The notes beneath the pieces were generated by a model. It was not told the origin of the DNA, ran no database searches, and was given only the letters and a program-made list of their open reading frames with translations. Positions 14,201 through 25,596 of a stretch of DNA of 64,000 nt are shown piece by piece. Where the stretch lies: the NCBI GenBank assembly GCA_009761415.1, contig QUOL01000005.1:1860001-1924000 (forward strand). The letters run 5' to 3'. A program made the translations under genes and the position numbers. The DNA is from Sarcomyxa edulis. Its lineage: Eukaryota > Basidiomycota > Agaricomycetes > Agaricales > Mycenaceae. Numbering within the stretch: position 1 is the stretch's first letter; every line of letters begins with the position of its first letter.

Positions 14201-17200
14201 ATGCACGAGCATCCGCCTGGCCTTTCTCCTCGTCGTCTCCGACTTCCGCTGCGGCCTCGTCCAAGACCGCAGCTTTTGACCCAGCCTTGAATAATACAAC
14301 GTCGCTTTCTCCTGCAGAGCCAGTATTGTACTCTGTGAATATCAAAAGAGCGACCAGGAAGGCAACACCGAAAGCGATAAGTATGCCGTAGTTCTGTATG
14401 GCAGATGAGCAGACTGTCTGAATGCTTGATCTAGAGGGAGAAACTTACACGCCACAGATGACTCTGATAGTATCCGAATGACACTGCAACAAATTGAGCG
14501 CCACTGACAGTAGACCGTCCGACCTGCGATCCGATAGTGGGACAGACTTGGTTGGCGAGAGCGACACCTTCATACCCAGCGCCAGAGGGAACTAAGTCCG
14601 AGCATGTTCCATCGAGAGTGTGAAATTCGTTCGTCATGAGGGCTTCGAAGGCATAACGGATAGGCTACCATACCCCCAATAAATTAGATTATGCAAACTG
14701 CCTCTCTGAGGATAAAACAGACGCACGTTGATATAAGAGATCCATTTGAGCGCTCCAATCATCGATGGAAGTGGGATGTTATATCCCGTGTAGAGTGATA
14801 AGGCGAGGAGCATGATGCCCGCAATAGCCTGAGCAGGGGCCGCTGAAGTGAACGCAGCCGCTAGACTACGGAAAAATGCCTTCATAGCCAAAGTGATGGT
14901 GAAGACGAACAGAAAGAATATGCTAACATACGAATAGGTTGAGTCAATCGGGAGGACAAGGTTCGACTATAGACGTACAAAAATTGCCCAGCAGTACGTT
15001 GGAGATCAATCAGGAAATATAGGATAATGCTAGAGGGACCAAACAGGTAAGATTCGAAATAACGGCCCAGAAGATATCTGGATGAACGTACGTGTAGAGG
15101 GTGGTGGTGATGAAAGTCATAGGTATATCAACGAGAGTCATCGCGAGAGCCTCAATGAACGGATGATACATAGCTGCTTTCTGGTGCCGAAGAATGATTG
15201 GTCTTTGAGCAAAGAGCGCCGGAATCTCAGCCATCGAGAACAACGCGGGAAGGAATAGGGAGCTGTGAGACATTTTCAGCTGTTGTTAAGTACGACATTC
15301 CGGACGACGTAGACAATAGACTCACAAGAAAATGATGCCACCACGACTGAAATACGCAGATGTCTCGCGCGGGATCTTGAGGTATGTTGTACCAAGGATG
15401 ATAGCTTGTAAAACAAACGTTCTATAAGACCCGTTCGATCAATCACTGACATATGCGAGGAGATGCGCCACCTACGTCGTACTCAGCGCCTGAGCTGTAT
15501 AATTCCCTTGAATGATCTGAGCTCGTCTGACCATGACCGCTTTCACCTGCATCGGGACCGAGATGGTATATGGGCTTTTCTCCCTGGCCCTTTTCGCGTG
15601 CTCCGCTCTCGCACTCTCTTTGAAAGCCGAAGCAATATGCGACTTCCCCACAAATTCTTCACGGTAAGCTTGCATATCGGCAAGGTTGAGTTTACGAACG
15701 GAAGATTTGTTATAGTAATCTGCGAATTCGGAAGCAATACGTGGCGTAGGAAGAGAAGAGGACGAGGACGAAGCAGCAGAAGACGTGGAGAACGTTTTTC
15801 GTTTGATACGGCCATGCGGGTCAGTGACAGAGACGAGGAAATCGGCCGTAGTCTGCCTATTAGCCGGCTCGTACCCCATGTCGATGAAGTACTGACGGGC
15901 CTGATTCGCTGGGCCGTAGTATGCCATTTTCCCCTCGTAGATAAGACAGACTTTATCGAAAACTTCGTAGAGTGATTCTCCTGCTTGATAACTTGGAACA
16001 CCTCAGTTCCTGGATATGATCCTGCAAGACAGCAACTTACATTGAGACAATCGTGCTAGTCCGTTCGACATCAGTCGCGATCCGAAGAGCTTTGACAAAT
16101 TCGAGAGCGGTAGATGCATCCAGGCCTCGAGTTGAACTGCAGGATAGAGAGTCAGACATATGACTGGATCGAGAACTTGAACGCCGTACTTGTCCCAAGC
16201 ACAAAGTAAGCTCCTAGAAGCTAAAGCTTCACTGATGGACACCCGTTTCTTCTCACCTCCAGATACGCCTAGCTCAGATGTCAGCACAGATTCAAAATGT
16301 CACCGTAGAGCTTAGATCAAACGTACCACGAATGGCGTTATCTCCAACAGGTGTTTTCCTGACATGATTAAGTCCAAAGATCGTGGTATAAACGTCGGTT
16401 ATGAAGTCTGTGTATTCCTCCCTGGATTGGTTATCAACACGAGCATTGGGGGCACGTGTCTTTGCAGCGAATTTGATTGTCTGCCAAATAAGATCAGTAC
16501 TGTAAGCAGAAAAGTCAAAGAGAATAAAAGCGATACCTGTTCGACGCTCAAGGTAGGGAAATGGACATCGTCCTCTGGGCAATATTGAACATCCCCGCGA
16601 TAGTGCCGTGCAATTTCATCGGGCGTCAGGGAGTCGTAGTGGACGTCCCCAGTCACAGCATGATACTCTTCTCGTTGGTTGGCCAGGGTTTTAAGAAGTG
16701 TGCTGCAACCGCTTCCTGGACGTCCTAAGACCACTATTGATATGACGCGTCAATTTAGGACTTGATCAGGGAAAGAAATACGTACACAGCATCTCCCCAG
16801 GCCTAACGACACCCTCGAATCCATATAAGATGTCTCTCAAGGGAGGATGCCTTGACGCTTTGATTTTTCCCGGAATCTTGAAAGGGTTAGGAAGAACAGA
16901 ACCAAGGGTAGGTTGGAACAAAGCGGATGCGCCAAGTCCAACCACATGAAGATTTTCGAACAATACTCCAAGTGAACGAGACTTGATGGATAATTCATCG
17001 CGTCTAGGAGTGAGGTATCAAGAATTTGACAAATGGATCCATCCGATACAGAAAGGGCTTACTTCTTGGTATGGTATCGAAGACTCTTCTCGAAATCGAA
17101 CGCGCCTTCTCCAGAATTAGTGTTAAGCGTTGCGCCAGAATCGAGAGACGAGCCATCTGTAAATCCAACAGGTGCACTGGATATTACGGCTGGACCAGAC

Positions 17201-17601
17201 TTGCTACGCTCTTTATCGTCCAGACGAGGGTCCAAATGTCGGTCAGGGTCCTGAGACATATGACTCATGGTGCGACGAAGTTCGTGAACGCCAACGGGGT
17301 CGAAGTGATCTATAGAGACAGATGAACCGCGTCCAGAACCTGCACCATTGTGTACGGGGTGTCTGGCAAAGTCCGAGTGGGTTTGAGGGAAAGACGGAGT
17401 GGTATACGAAAGGGCGGGGGACGGTTCCTTCGATTGAGTTGAACTAGCACCGAGGGTATTATTGTAGACATGTTGGTGATGGCGGTTGGGTAATTCCGTC
17501 TCCGGAAGAGACCTAGGGGCGTCGAATCCTTCTTGAGCTACACCCTCGCGGATGAAACCAAGATAATTATGGTCTTGTTCGTGGTCGTTTTCGTCGGTCA
17601 T
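11291..17601 (-). CDS. PDR-type ABC transporter (ABCG full transporter)
   Basis: Plasma-membrane efflux pump of the pleiotropic drug resistance family, order NBD-TMD-NBD-TMD, roughly 1,450 residues after splicing many short introns. The first nucleotide-binding domain has the degenerate fungal Walker A ([14 protein letters not shown], Cys for Lys), the signature [13 protein letters not shown], and a CAWDNSTRGLD segment with Asn where a catalytic Glu would sit. The second has a canonical signature region ([15 protein letters not shown]) and [18 protein letters not shown]. The luminal loop [10 protein letters not shown] near the end is typical of fungal PDR pumps. The last exon (11291-11386) encodes a hydrophobic segment and a basic tail ending in KRRIASRKA. 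The first 180 residues are a hydrophilic Ser/His-rich extension. An MFS transporter follows upstream on the same strand. Substrate unknown. Confidence 0.93.
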
Positions 17602-18255
17602 CGCAAGAGAACTGTACTAAGGATAGATTGTGAGATCGTTATAAGCGTTGTTGGCTAGTGTGGGGTAGCTGAGCAAGGCGGGGACGATACTAGATATTTA
17701 TCTCCAGGCAAAAAGTTCGTGATTTCTAAGGCTCGATGCTGCGAACGCGATCGGTCCTACTTCATGACGCCAAAAAGATCCTTAAATTCCTCCCGCAGCT
17801 AATGTTGCTGACAGACATGAGGTGGGATTCAGGAGGCCATCTATCTAGGGGCGGAATGTTTCGGCCGGGAGCTACGACCATCAACGGCAGATTTCGAATG
17901 ACATGTCTTTTATGGTATGTCTTTTGCAGATAGGCAGGACAGGCCAGTCTAGTCTTCACGAGACAGCACAGTCCGTTCGCCGTATAGTATATATGCCAGC
18001 CATACGCGTAGTCGTTTCGGCTTGCATTCGAGGAGGATGGCAGGGTCAGAAAAGAAATTTCAATTCGTGATCGGCGCTCGACCAAATCAGGAATGCATAG
18101 TCTGTGGCACAGATACCGCGTCTCTTCCGGAGTGACAGTTAGCGACTGCATAAGATTATTATCAAGAACAGGAGGTACGCGCAGTAAGCAACAGTAGAGA
18201 CTATTAGAGTTGACGATACATCATGAACGTGTAGGGGATAACAGGAGAACATCAC
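17602..18255. other. spacer between the two transporter genes
   Basis: This 650 bp stretch should hold the ABC transporter promoter and the MFS gene 3' end. No coding frame is supported. Confidence 0.6.
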
Positions 18256-20465
18256 TCAGGACGAGGCCCGATTTTCGCGTTCGCGTCTCCTAGCGCGACA
18301 ACCTGGTCCAATCTTGATCACGAGGTAGACCAACGGCGTCAGCGTAGCACACACGCATCCTAATAGGACAAATGTCCATCCAGGTTGCAACGCGCTCGTG
18401 AGGAGGTCGATAACAGAAACCAAAGCAGCTCCCAAAAGTCCACGGATCAAATTGTTCTGTCTGATATGTCAGTGGTGGTCGTGCGGTTTCATAAACATGA
18501 AAGAAGCACTGACGCAAGCTGATACGGAGGAACTGAGTTGTGGTACCAAGTCTATTATGAACGTCGCTGACGCGTTCAAGACGAGGATCGCGGTGAAACC
18601 GACTGGACATATCGACCGTTAGCTCGGAATGTCAATATCTGGAATGTGACGACTGACCTGCGAACTGCAGGATTAACGGCCCAGCGAGGTTCACTTTTCC
18701 CTGGATACACCAGCCATACCCTAGTACACAGCCGACGTACACAATCATGTAATACGGGAGCAGTCTGAGGCGAGCCTGCGTACGAAGATCTCAGTACTCA
18801 GCTCTATTAATTTAGGCCAACACACCTACCTTTTCGATAGAAAAATCATCGTCGTACCCCTTATCGTTCGAAGATTCGACTGCACCTTCGCTAGCTTGCT
18901 TATGCGCCTCCTTCATCCGCCTGAACTCGGCGTCCAGTATTTTACCGGATGATAAGCTTCCAGCAAACATTCCCCCTGCGGAGATCGAGAATGATCTCGA
19001 AGTCAGATCACGAAGACAATAGAACATCTGAGACCAAGCGCACACCTCCAATTGAGAGGAAACACAGCCCAATTTGGATCTCCGTAAGGAAGGGATACGC
19101 AGAACTGAATAATGTCGATATGGTAGCCGTCACAGCATAATAAACGGCAGACACAACCCCGTTGAAAAATAGGATGACGAAGATGTCGAGGTTTTTCAAA
19201 AGGATGAACGGGTTCATGAAAGCCTTTCTACGCGGAAGGGCACCCTCTTGAGACTCTAGCGACTGTGTGGCTCGATTTCGGCCCACTACTGGAATGACGG
19301 CACGGTGGATCAATGAGGGTCGGATGCTACCGTCTCCAACCATGGCTCTGAGTGTCTCAGGCAGGAACCTGATGCAAAATAAGTACTAAGCCAATAGACA
19401 CGTACTTAAGAACTTTACAGGATGACGAGGAGACAGGCGACACCTGCTGCTATTACTAGGAACCAGAATATAGATCTAATTGAGCGTTCTTATTAGACAA
19501 AAGAGGCAGAGACAATGCCCAAGAGACGTACCTCCAACCTAAACGTCCTGCAAGAAGTCCACCGATGACAGGAGCAATCGCCGGTCCGAGCTATAACGAG
19601 ATGCAAAGTCAGATTTGTTTGACCGGTGCGATATCAGCAAACCATAGCCTACCAGGGGGCCAGCCTGATATATTCCAAAGAAACCACCTTGAAAAATCGA
19701 CGTATTAGACACCAGAGGAATGGAGATAGAAATACTTCAACAACTTACCGCGTTCGGACGATTCTGCTATATCACCAATGACTCCAGCACCTGATCATGG
19801 TCAAGGTATGCTTCAAGAGAAGAAAGGGAGCACGCCAGTCATACCTAGAGATATAGTGCTTGCAGATCCAGCAGATTGGAAGCATCGCAGAAAGAGTAGA
19901 AGCCAATAGTCGGAAGTGGGAACGAGGGCTAAACCTACTGAAGAAAGGGAGAGGAGCAATAGACAAGTAGCATAGATGAGTCGCCTTCCAACGTTATCAG
20001 CAAGGGTCCCAAATAGCATAGGGGCTTAAAACATTGTCAGATACAATTTAACTCCTTCCGAAGAGGGGGACGCACATATGCCTTGGAACACCATGTACAT
20101 TGTCACCTAACTCTCAAATCAGCCTGAGTACATCAAACAATATGTCTCCCACTTACAGTGAGATTGATGAGTTCTGTCGACTTATGAAAAGCTTTAACGA
20201 GCGTGGGTATGGCAGGGAAATAGAGGTTGGCCGTTAAAGGGCTAAAATTACAATCAATCAGCTTCAGTGCGTCTCGAATTTGACTGGCTTCAGCGCACCT
20301 AAATAGACCCGTCGATGCGATCATGACCACAAGAAACCATTTCTCGCGTCGGGTATAGATACTGTATGGTTTCTCGTGAATAAGGTCAGGACTCGGAGTA
20401 GGATCTTCAGGTTGGGGTTCTGAGTCCGTGCGCGAGACCGGAGCACTTGGGTTTTTTTCCAGCAT
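18256..20465 (-). CDS. MFS multidrug transporter, DHA1-like
   Basis: Predicted 12-helix proton-coupled efflux carrier of the plasma membrane. It is spliced from about ten exons. The first exon gives a Pro/Glu-rich cytosolic tail, then YSIYTRREKWFLVVM leads into helix 1. The segment SPLTANLYFPAIPTLVKAF is characteristic of fungal drug:H+ antiporters. LFGTLADNVGRRLIYA is the conserved loop 2-3 motif (G-x3-D-x2-GRR), and a motif-C-like stretch (LGPAIAPVIGGLLAGRLGWR) is spliced across 19500-19640. The central loop is charged and the C-terminus ends in a basic, Arg-rich tail. Substrate cannot be read from sequence. Its position next to a PDR pump suggests, but does not prove, shared control. Confidence 0.9.
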
Positions 20466-22377
20466 GTTTTGGATTGTAAAGAAGGTGCATTGGGGCAGCT
20501 ACTATAAGTATTCGGTAAAGCAAGCCAGAAGTACGTCGTGGAGAGGTTTGTGGCCGAATTCCGAAGTCTCACTCGCGGAGCTGAGGTCGAATAGCGGAGC
20601 TGACGGAGTTGAGCAGAATCAATCGCACATGGCACAAACGTGGTCGAGGATCGGCGTCTTCTTTCTCAATTCTTCCCTCTGGTTTATTTCCTCCCTGAAT
20701 CGTGTTTCACTTTCTCTGATGATAATATCAAGTGGCTGTTGGTGCCCAGCTCACCCAACGAAGTCTGTGATGCAAATTGCGCAGGAAGAGGTCAAGTAAA
20801 GGTCAAAGGCTTCGCGAGTTCGTGTCGTACTCATCTGGCGTCACGCATATCTCTGGACTGGGACATACACGAAAAGTGAGTCAACGTGTCGGGTTACAAG
20901 GTCAAACGTCCCAAGAACGGGCACCGCGGGGAAGCCCAGCATCAATCGAATCACATCATGCCGGGCGGACCCATCCATTGATCCAACAGTTCTGTTACCA
21001 TCTGCGATGTTCGGTGTAAGTAACTGCTCCCAGACCTATATTAAAGTGATGGAGGCAAACCCAAAAGCTCGAATACAGGCTGTAATTCTATTATCGCCTC
21101 ATCTGCGAATTCCTTTGGAACGGTCATACTCCGCACTGGACATTTAGCGGAACTCGTGCTTGCATCGACGCGACGATTTTAGCTTCATCCTTTGTCACAG
21201 TCTATATCAATCTGGGCCCTGGGATAGGACCGTATAAACGCCTGAGATCCTTCTTCTCGAGGTGCTATACTTGTCTTGTTTCTCCCACCCGATAACGCCC
21301 TCCTCTACTTATAACCCCCGGTCCCTGCCTAGGTACTACCACGTACTATGCTATACTCCAGATATCGTCCTACTCTATAACCTCCTCAAACCACCGAGGC
21401 TACTCGTTATCGCTATTACTACTCGGAAGATCGCTCTAACCTTATTCGTGCTCTGTCACCATATACAGAGAGCATGAACCACCCGTACAGCGGGTCAGCG
21501 AGTTATATCTATGCAAACGAGGTACGTCCCTGATTTTATCGACCCATACAGCATTCTCCCCTTGAATAACACTCTAGGAGCAGTATACGTACGGCACCGA
21601 ATCCCGAAGTACCGGCCAAAGTCCTTACTCCCAAATGCAAAGTTTTGTACCGGTATGTGCAGTACGCGTGCGCTGTGAACTTTCTGCCGATTATAGATCT
21701 AGATGCTATCCGTGGAGTCCCTACCAGCCCACTGGCCTCCTCCGTCTGTCTATATGAGCACCAACGAGAAAGCCGTGCGATCATATTCACGTCATGAACA
21801 ATGGGGAGTGCCTTCAGGAGAAAGAAGACATTGGGGTCAACGATTTCAGGTCTGCCCTCTCTGTTCGAATGCATCAAAACTGTCATTATTCACATTTTTC
21901 AAGACACATGTGCGCCGTGCACTACGTAGAATTCGCAGATTCCTGTATGCAAGGTTTTGACCTATACACTCTGCTTATGCTCACGAGTTCTGGCCTTGGC
22001 GCATCCCGCGTTTTTGGTGTGTATATACTCGTTCAATGATATCATATTGCATGCATAGCTCATTCTGGTATTTAGATTTTCAGTTGACGTTTGTGATCGA
22101 TGCCATTCAATAAAGATAGGATCCCCAGCAGTTTACCCTCCCTCGTAGACAACCGAAGTCTTCGTATTCAGTGATCAATCGCCACAGCGTTGTACATCCA
22201 TATAATAAACTTATTGGTACGAGTAGTTCTCTCTAGTTTCAGAAGACAACGGTATATGTAATCACTTCGCTCCCGCTCATTCTTCTCGGTCTGATTCTGA
22301 AAGTCTGAAGTTTGACGGATTGACTCTTTGTACTCAGATAGTGTCTTGAAGGCAGACAATTCCTTCCGAGTCGCCCT
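20466..22377. other. 1.9 kb intergenic region with a compositionally odd block
   Basis: No gene recognised. The block at about 21240-21480 is strongly enriched in pyrimidines and in CTA/TAC steps on the plus strand compared with its surroundings; its 71-codon frame looks like composition, not a protein. An unassigned 116-codon minus-strand frame lies at 21536-21886. Confidence 0.45.
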
Positions 22378-24498
22378 TCAGGTCTCGACATCCGCCAGAT
22401 TTGTAAGGATCGTTGGGTTGGAACCCGGACAGCTAGCAGTCGTAGCGAGTGCGATATTTCTTTCCCATCTCCCCACTGACAATAGCAGTCTAAGTATGTC
22501 GAATAACCTTGTAAGAAGAGGGGGCGTACTCTCTGTATCAACTGCGATGATGGCATGCGTATCAATATCATCGTAGCAAGACTGGGCTATCCTTTTATTG
22601 AGAGTACTGCGGAAATTGCGTCTCCAATTGAGTCTACGCAAAGGAGGGAGTGAAGAGGACATCAAGCGGCGAGCCAGGGGACAGACGATGATTCTTACGT
22701 GATGAGTGTGGAGTTCACGTAGACTAGGATGAGTGGTCCATCCAATCATAAGTACAGCACATAGTAGAAAAGGTCCCAAACTCACGGTTTCCGAGAAAAA
22801 GGTGCCACGTGAGGAAGGAGAAGCTTCTCGGCTGCGCAACGAGCTGAAAGCATAATCAGACTTGGTCAAAGAGAGGGCGGATGGTTGAATAGGACAAACC
22901 AGAGCCAGGTTAATGATAGCACCGATACTGGACATTACGAAGATCAAAAAGCCCGCAACGAATCCCCGCAACAGGAGACACACCTCGTAACGAGACCGAC
23001 GTTTGCACTACAGACTATGAGTTTATCGATAAGGTTCTCCGTCCTATTGTAGAACCAATGAGACAGATGCGGCCGCTTAGATATATGAGTGCCAGGCTCA
23101 CGCTGTGAATCCCGTCCTTTGAGTGTGCAGGTAATATATGGAAGCAACGGATATAGCGGTATCTGTCACTGCTGCTCCCGCAAGAGTTATACTGTAATTA
23201 ATCTGAAGCGGAACAGACCCAAGAAACCATCAGAAACTGAAGCTAATGATTGCGCAGATATTTACCAGGCTGAAGTGATTATGAATAGTGCTAGTTGAAC
23301 GCCTTAAGATTCTGTTAATAGGATCAGTAGTAGACAGAAATTTAGGTTGTAAACAGAAACGAACTGGTACGATCCTAGCACTGTGATTCACCGTAGGTCA
23401 GGAGGATCCGGGCATTATAGACGCCGTAGGGAACGTACCAGTTCCAGATACTATAGTCAAATCAGGATCAGGAGGCGTGTGTGTGTTCGAATCCAACACA
23501 AGATACTCACCATAGGTCATCAGTGCTAACAACATCTAGATATGAGCGAATATTAGTCAGAAAAGAACCATTTTGAGAGATATATACAAGAACTTCTCAC
23601 GAGCAGTCCCGTCACAGATATGTTCCTTCTACTGACTATTGTGGTTGTCGTTCAATCATGGCAGACACTGTACTAAGGCAACCACTCACGATGCCAGACT
23701 CTAAACGCATAGAAGCTAGTCGAAGACCATCACCTGAGTTCAAAGGATGCTCGGACAGGCAGGCTTGCTACGTACGCGTGAATTGAGAATTGGAGGAAGT
23801 CCTAGACATATAAACATGAGCGATAATTCAGTCTGGAGACTCGGATCTCACATTGACAAAGAATGATTCCTTTTCACGGACAACAATATGAGTGGTGACC
23901 GTTGGATGACCGGATGCGTTGTGAAGGGAAGGAGGATGTAATGAAAACTCACCAGTAAAGTCCTGAGCAACTCATAAGTAAGCCTCGTGCTACGACATTT
24001 CAATCACAATACATACGACCGAAAGATAAGGGAGCTCGGATAATTCTCGGGCATTTTGCAGGTAATCATCCAGAAATGGAGGGTTTCAGCAACACTGCAG
24101 AAGTGCGCGGTCTCGAGAAGCATGCAAAATGCAACCTGTTGACAAGATCGCCGTCAGTCGAGCCAGGAGTCGAGATCGAGTTAAGAACACACATAGATTT
24201 TGATATATTGATGATCTTTGGGGTAAGCACGATAGTAATGCACTGTTTGGCCACCTGCGATCCCGAATAGACTGCCGATGCATAATTTTAGTGCTACTGA
24301 GGGGCTGTCGACTACGACATTGGCGACAACTTACATGCAATCCACCATGAACCCTGTACCCAAAAACAGAGTAACTCAGCAAGCCCGTATCAAGGTACGC
24401 AACAAACACTCACCGAATAGCATGTAATTGACCCCAGCAATTATCGCGGGGTTGGACTCGTGAGTAAAGGCAGGGACATCGGTACTGGAGCTTGACAT
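22378..24498 (-). CDS. DUF6534-like multi-pass membrane protein, paralog A
   Basis: Basidiomycete integral membrane protein of unknown function, probably seven helices. It starts MSSSSTDVPAFTHESNP in exon 24414-24498. A 19-nt exon (24335-24353, FMVDC) follows, then ILFGIAGGQTVHYYRAY. Further tiny exons match its paralogs: 10 nt at 23953-23962 and 18 nt at 23852-23869 (ESFFVN). Recognisable later blocks include FYAFRVWH, IYYLHTQRTGF and a C-terminal VYVNSTLITLNWRRNFR, the usual end of the DUF6534 domain. The stop at 22378 follows a hydrophilic tail; the last intron is the least certain. Its tandem neighbour at 25597 and a plus-strand copy at 35327 share the exon pattern. Confidence 0.78.
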
Positions 24499-25596
24499 GG
24501 CTAGAAACAAAGTACAAACAGACAGCAAAAGTATATATATTGCGAGGCTTACCCAAACGATCAGTTAGCGCCCGAAGACAGAAATGTTTCGCCGGAGCTG
24601 TCAAGTTGACGGAGGACAGCCTAGAGCAATTGGATCTTTGGCCAATGTTGCGTGGCGACAAATCAATACACCGTGTGCGAGGAGCGACCTACAAGAAAAA
24701 GTCAAACATCGAGTCAAATGGACGCGCCAACGGCACTCTAATTCGTCCGGTCCCGGTGCTTTTAGAGCTCTGGGGGGTTGTAGAAAATGCGGTAGTCTCA
24801 TTCTCATTCCGGTGGTCGGATAAGCGTCGTTCGTTGTCGGTCAAGCATTTTGTACATCTGCGAATCAGCCTCAAGATCAGCTTAAGACCTTCGTCATAGC
24901 TTGTCAAACAGAGTCGCTAGTACTGTGATCACTTTGTGCTGCTGAACGATTGACTTTGAGCCAACAATTCATCCGACAGGAATATTGACACCGAATCGAA
25001 GTCATCGAGATCAGCATGACGCGGCCCGGGGAGAGATAATGAGCGACTCAACAATGATTAGAGGCACAGCCTGCTCGAGCTTGAGATCTCGATCCGCGAA
25101 AATGACTGGTCGAACTTCATACACCATGAGCGTCTTTTATATTTAGCACCCATTCGAGGAAAGCGTCGGTGTAGGTAGAAGTCAAGATCATTGATGCATG
25201 GGCTGTCCCTGACTAGCTCCGACTCCACAAAATTTGGAGCATTCTTGAGGCTATTCTGCGGACTACAAGAATCATACACCAGTTCCCGTGTTCTGAATCT
25301 GAGCAACTGAGGAAGAGCTCACCGTCGAAGCTTCCATAGGAAGTAGAAGTAGGAGACCCTCTCAAGTGCTCCCAAAATCATATAAGGATGATTGGGCGTG
25401 AGCGTAGATACTTGCTCATCTCATAATTGTCTATGAGAAATCAAAGCCATACATCAGCAGCCCCCTACGTCAATTGTAGCCATAGCTATCATTCCTGTAC
25501 TAAGAAAAGGATTCGTATCGGGATATCGGTTATCACGTTATCATTTGGACGTTCTCAAACAGCTAACGAGGCTGCTAAGTGAGTACAAATGGCTTT
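24499..25596. other. spacer between DUF6534-like paralogs A and B
   Basis: About 1.1 kb containing the promoter of paralog A and the 3' flank of paralog B. A 135-codon plus-strand frame overlaps the 5' end of A antisense and shows no domain; I do not call it. Confidence 0.55.

Noticed and set aside
23480..23500. A gttcgaatcc string resembling a tRNA B box
   Set aside because: The flanking bases do not form a T-arm stem, no A box or cloverleaf is present upstream, and the site lies inside an intron of paralog A.
24492..24899. 135-codon plus-strand frame
   Set aside because: It is antisense to the 5' end and promoter of paralog A, and its composition does not look like a conserved protein.
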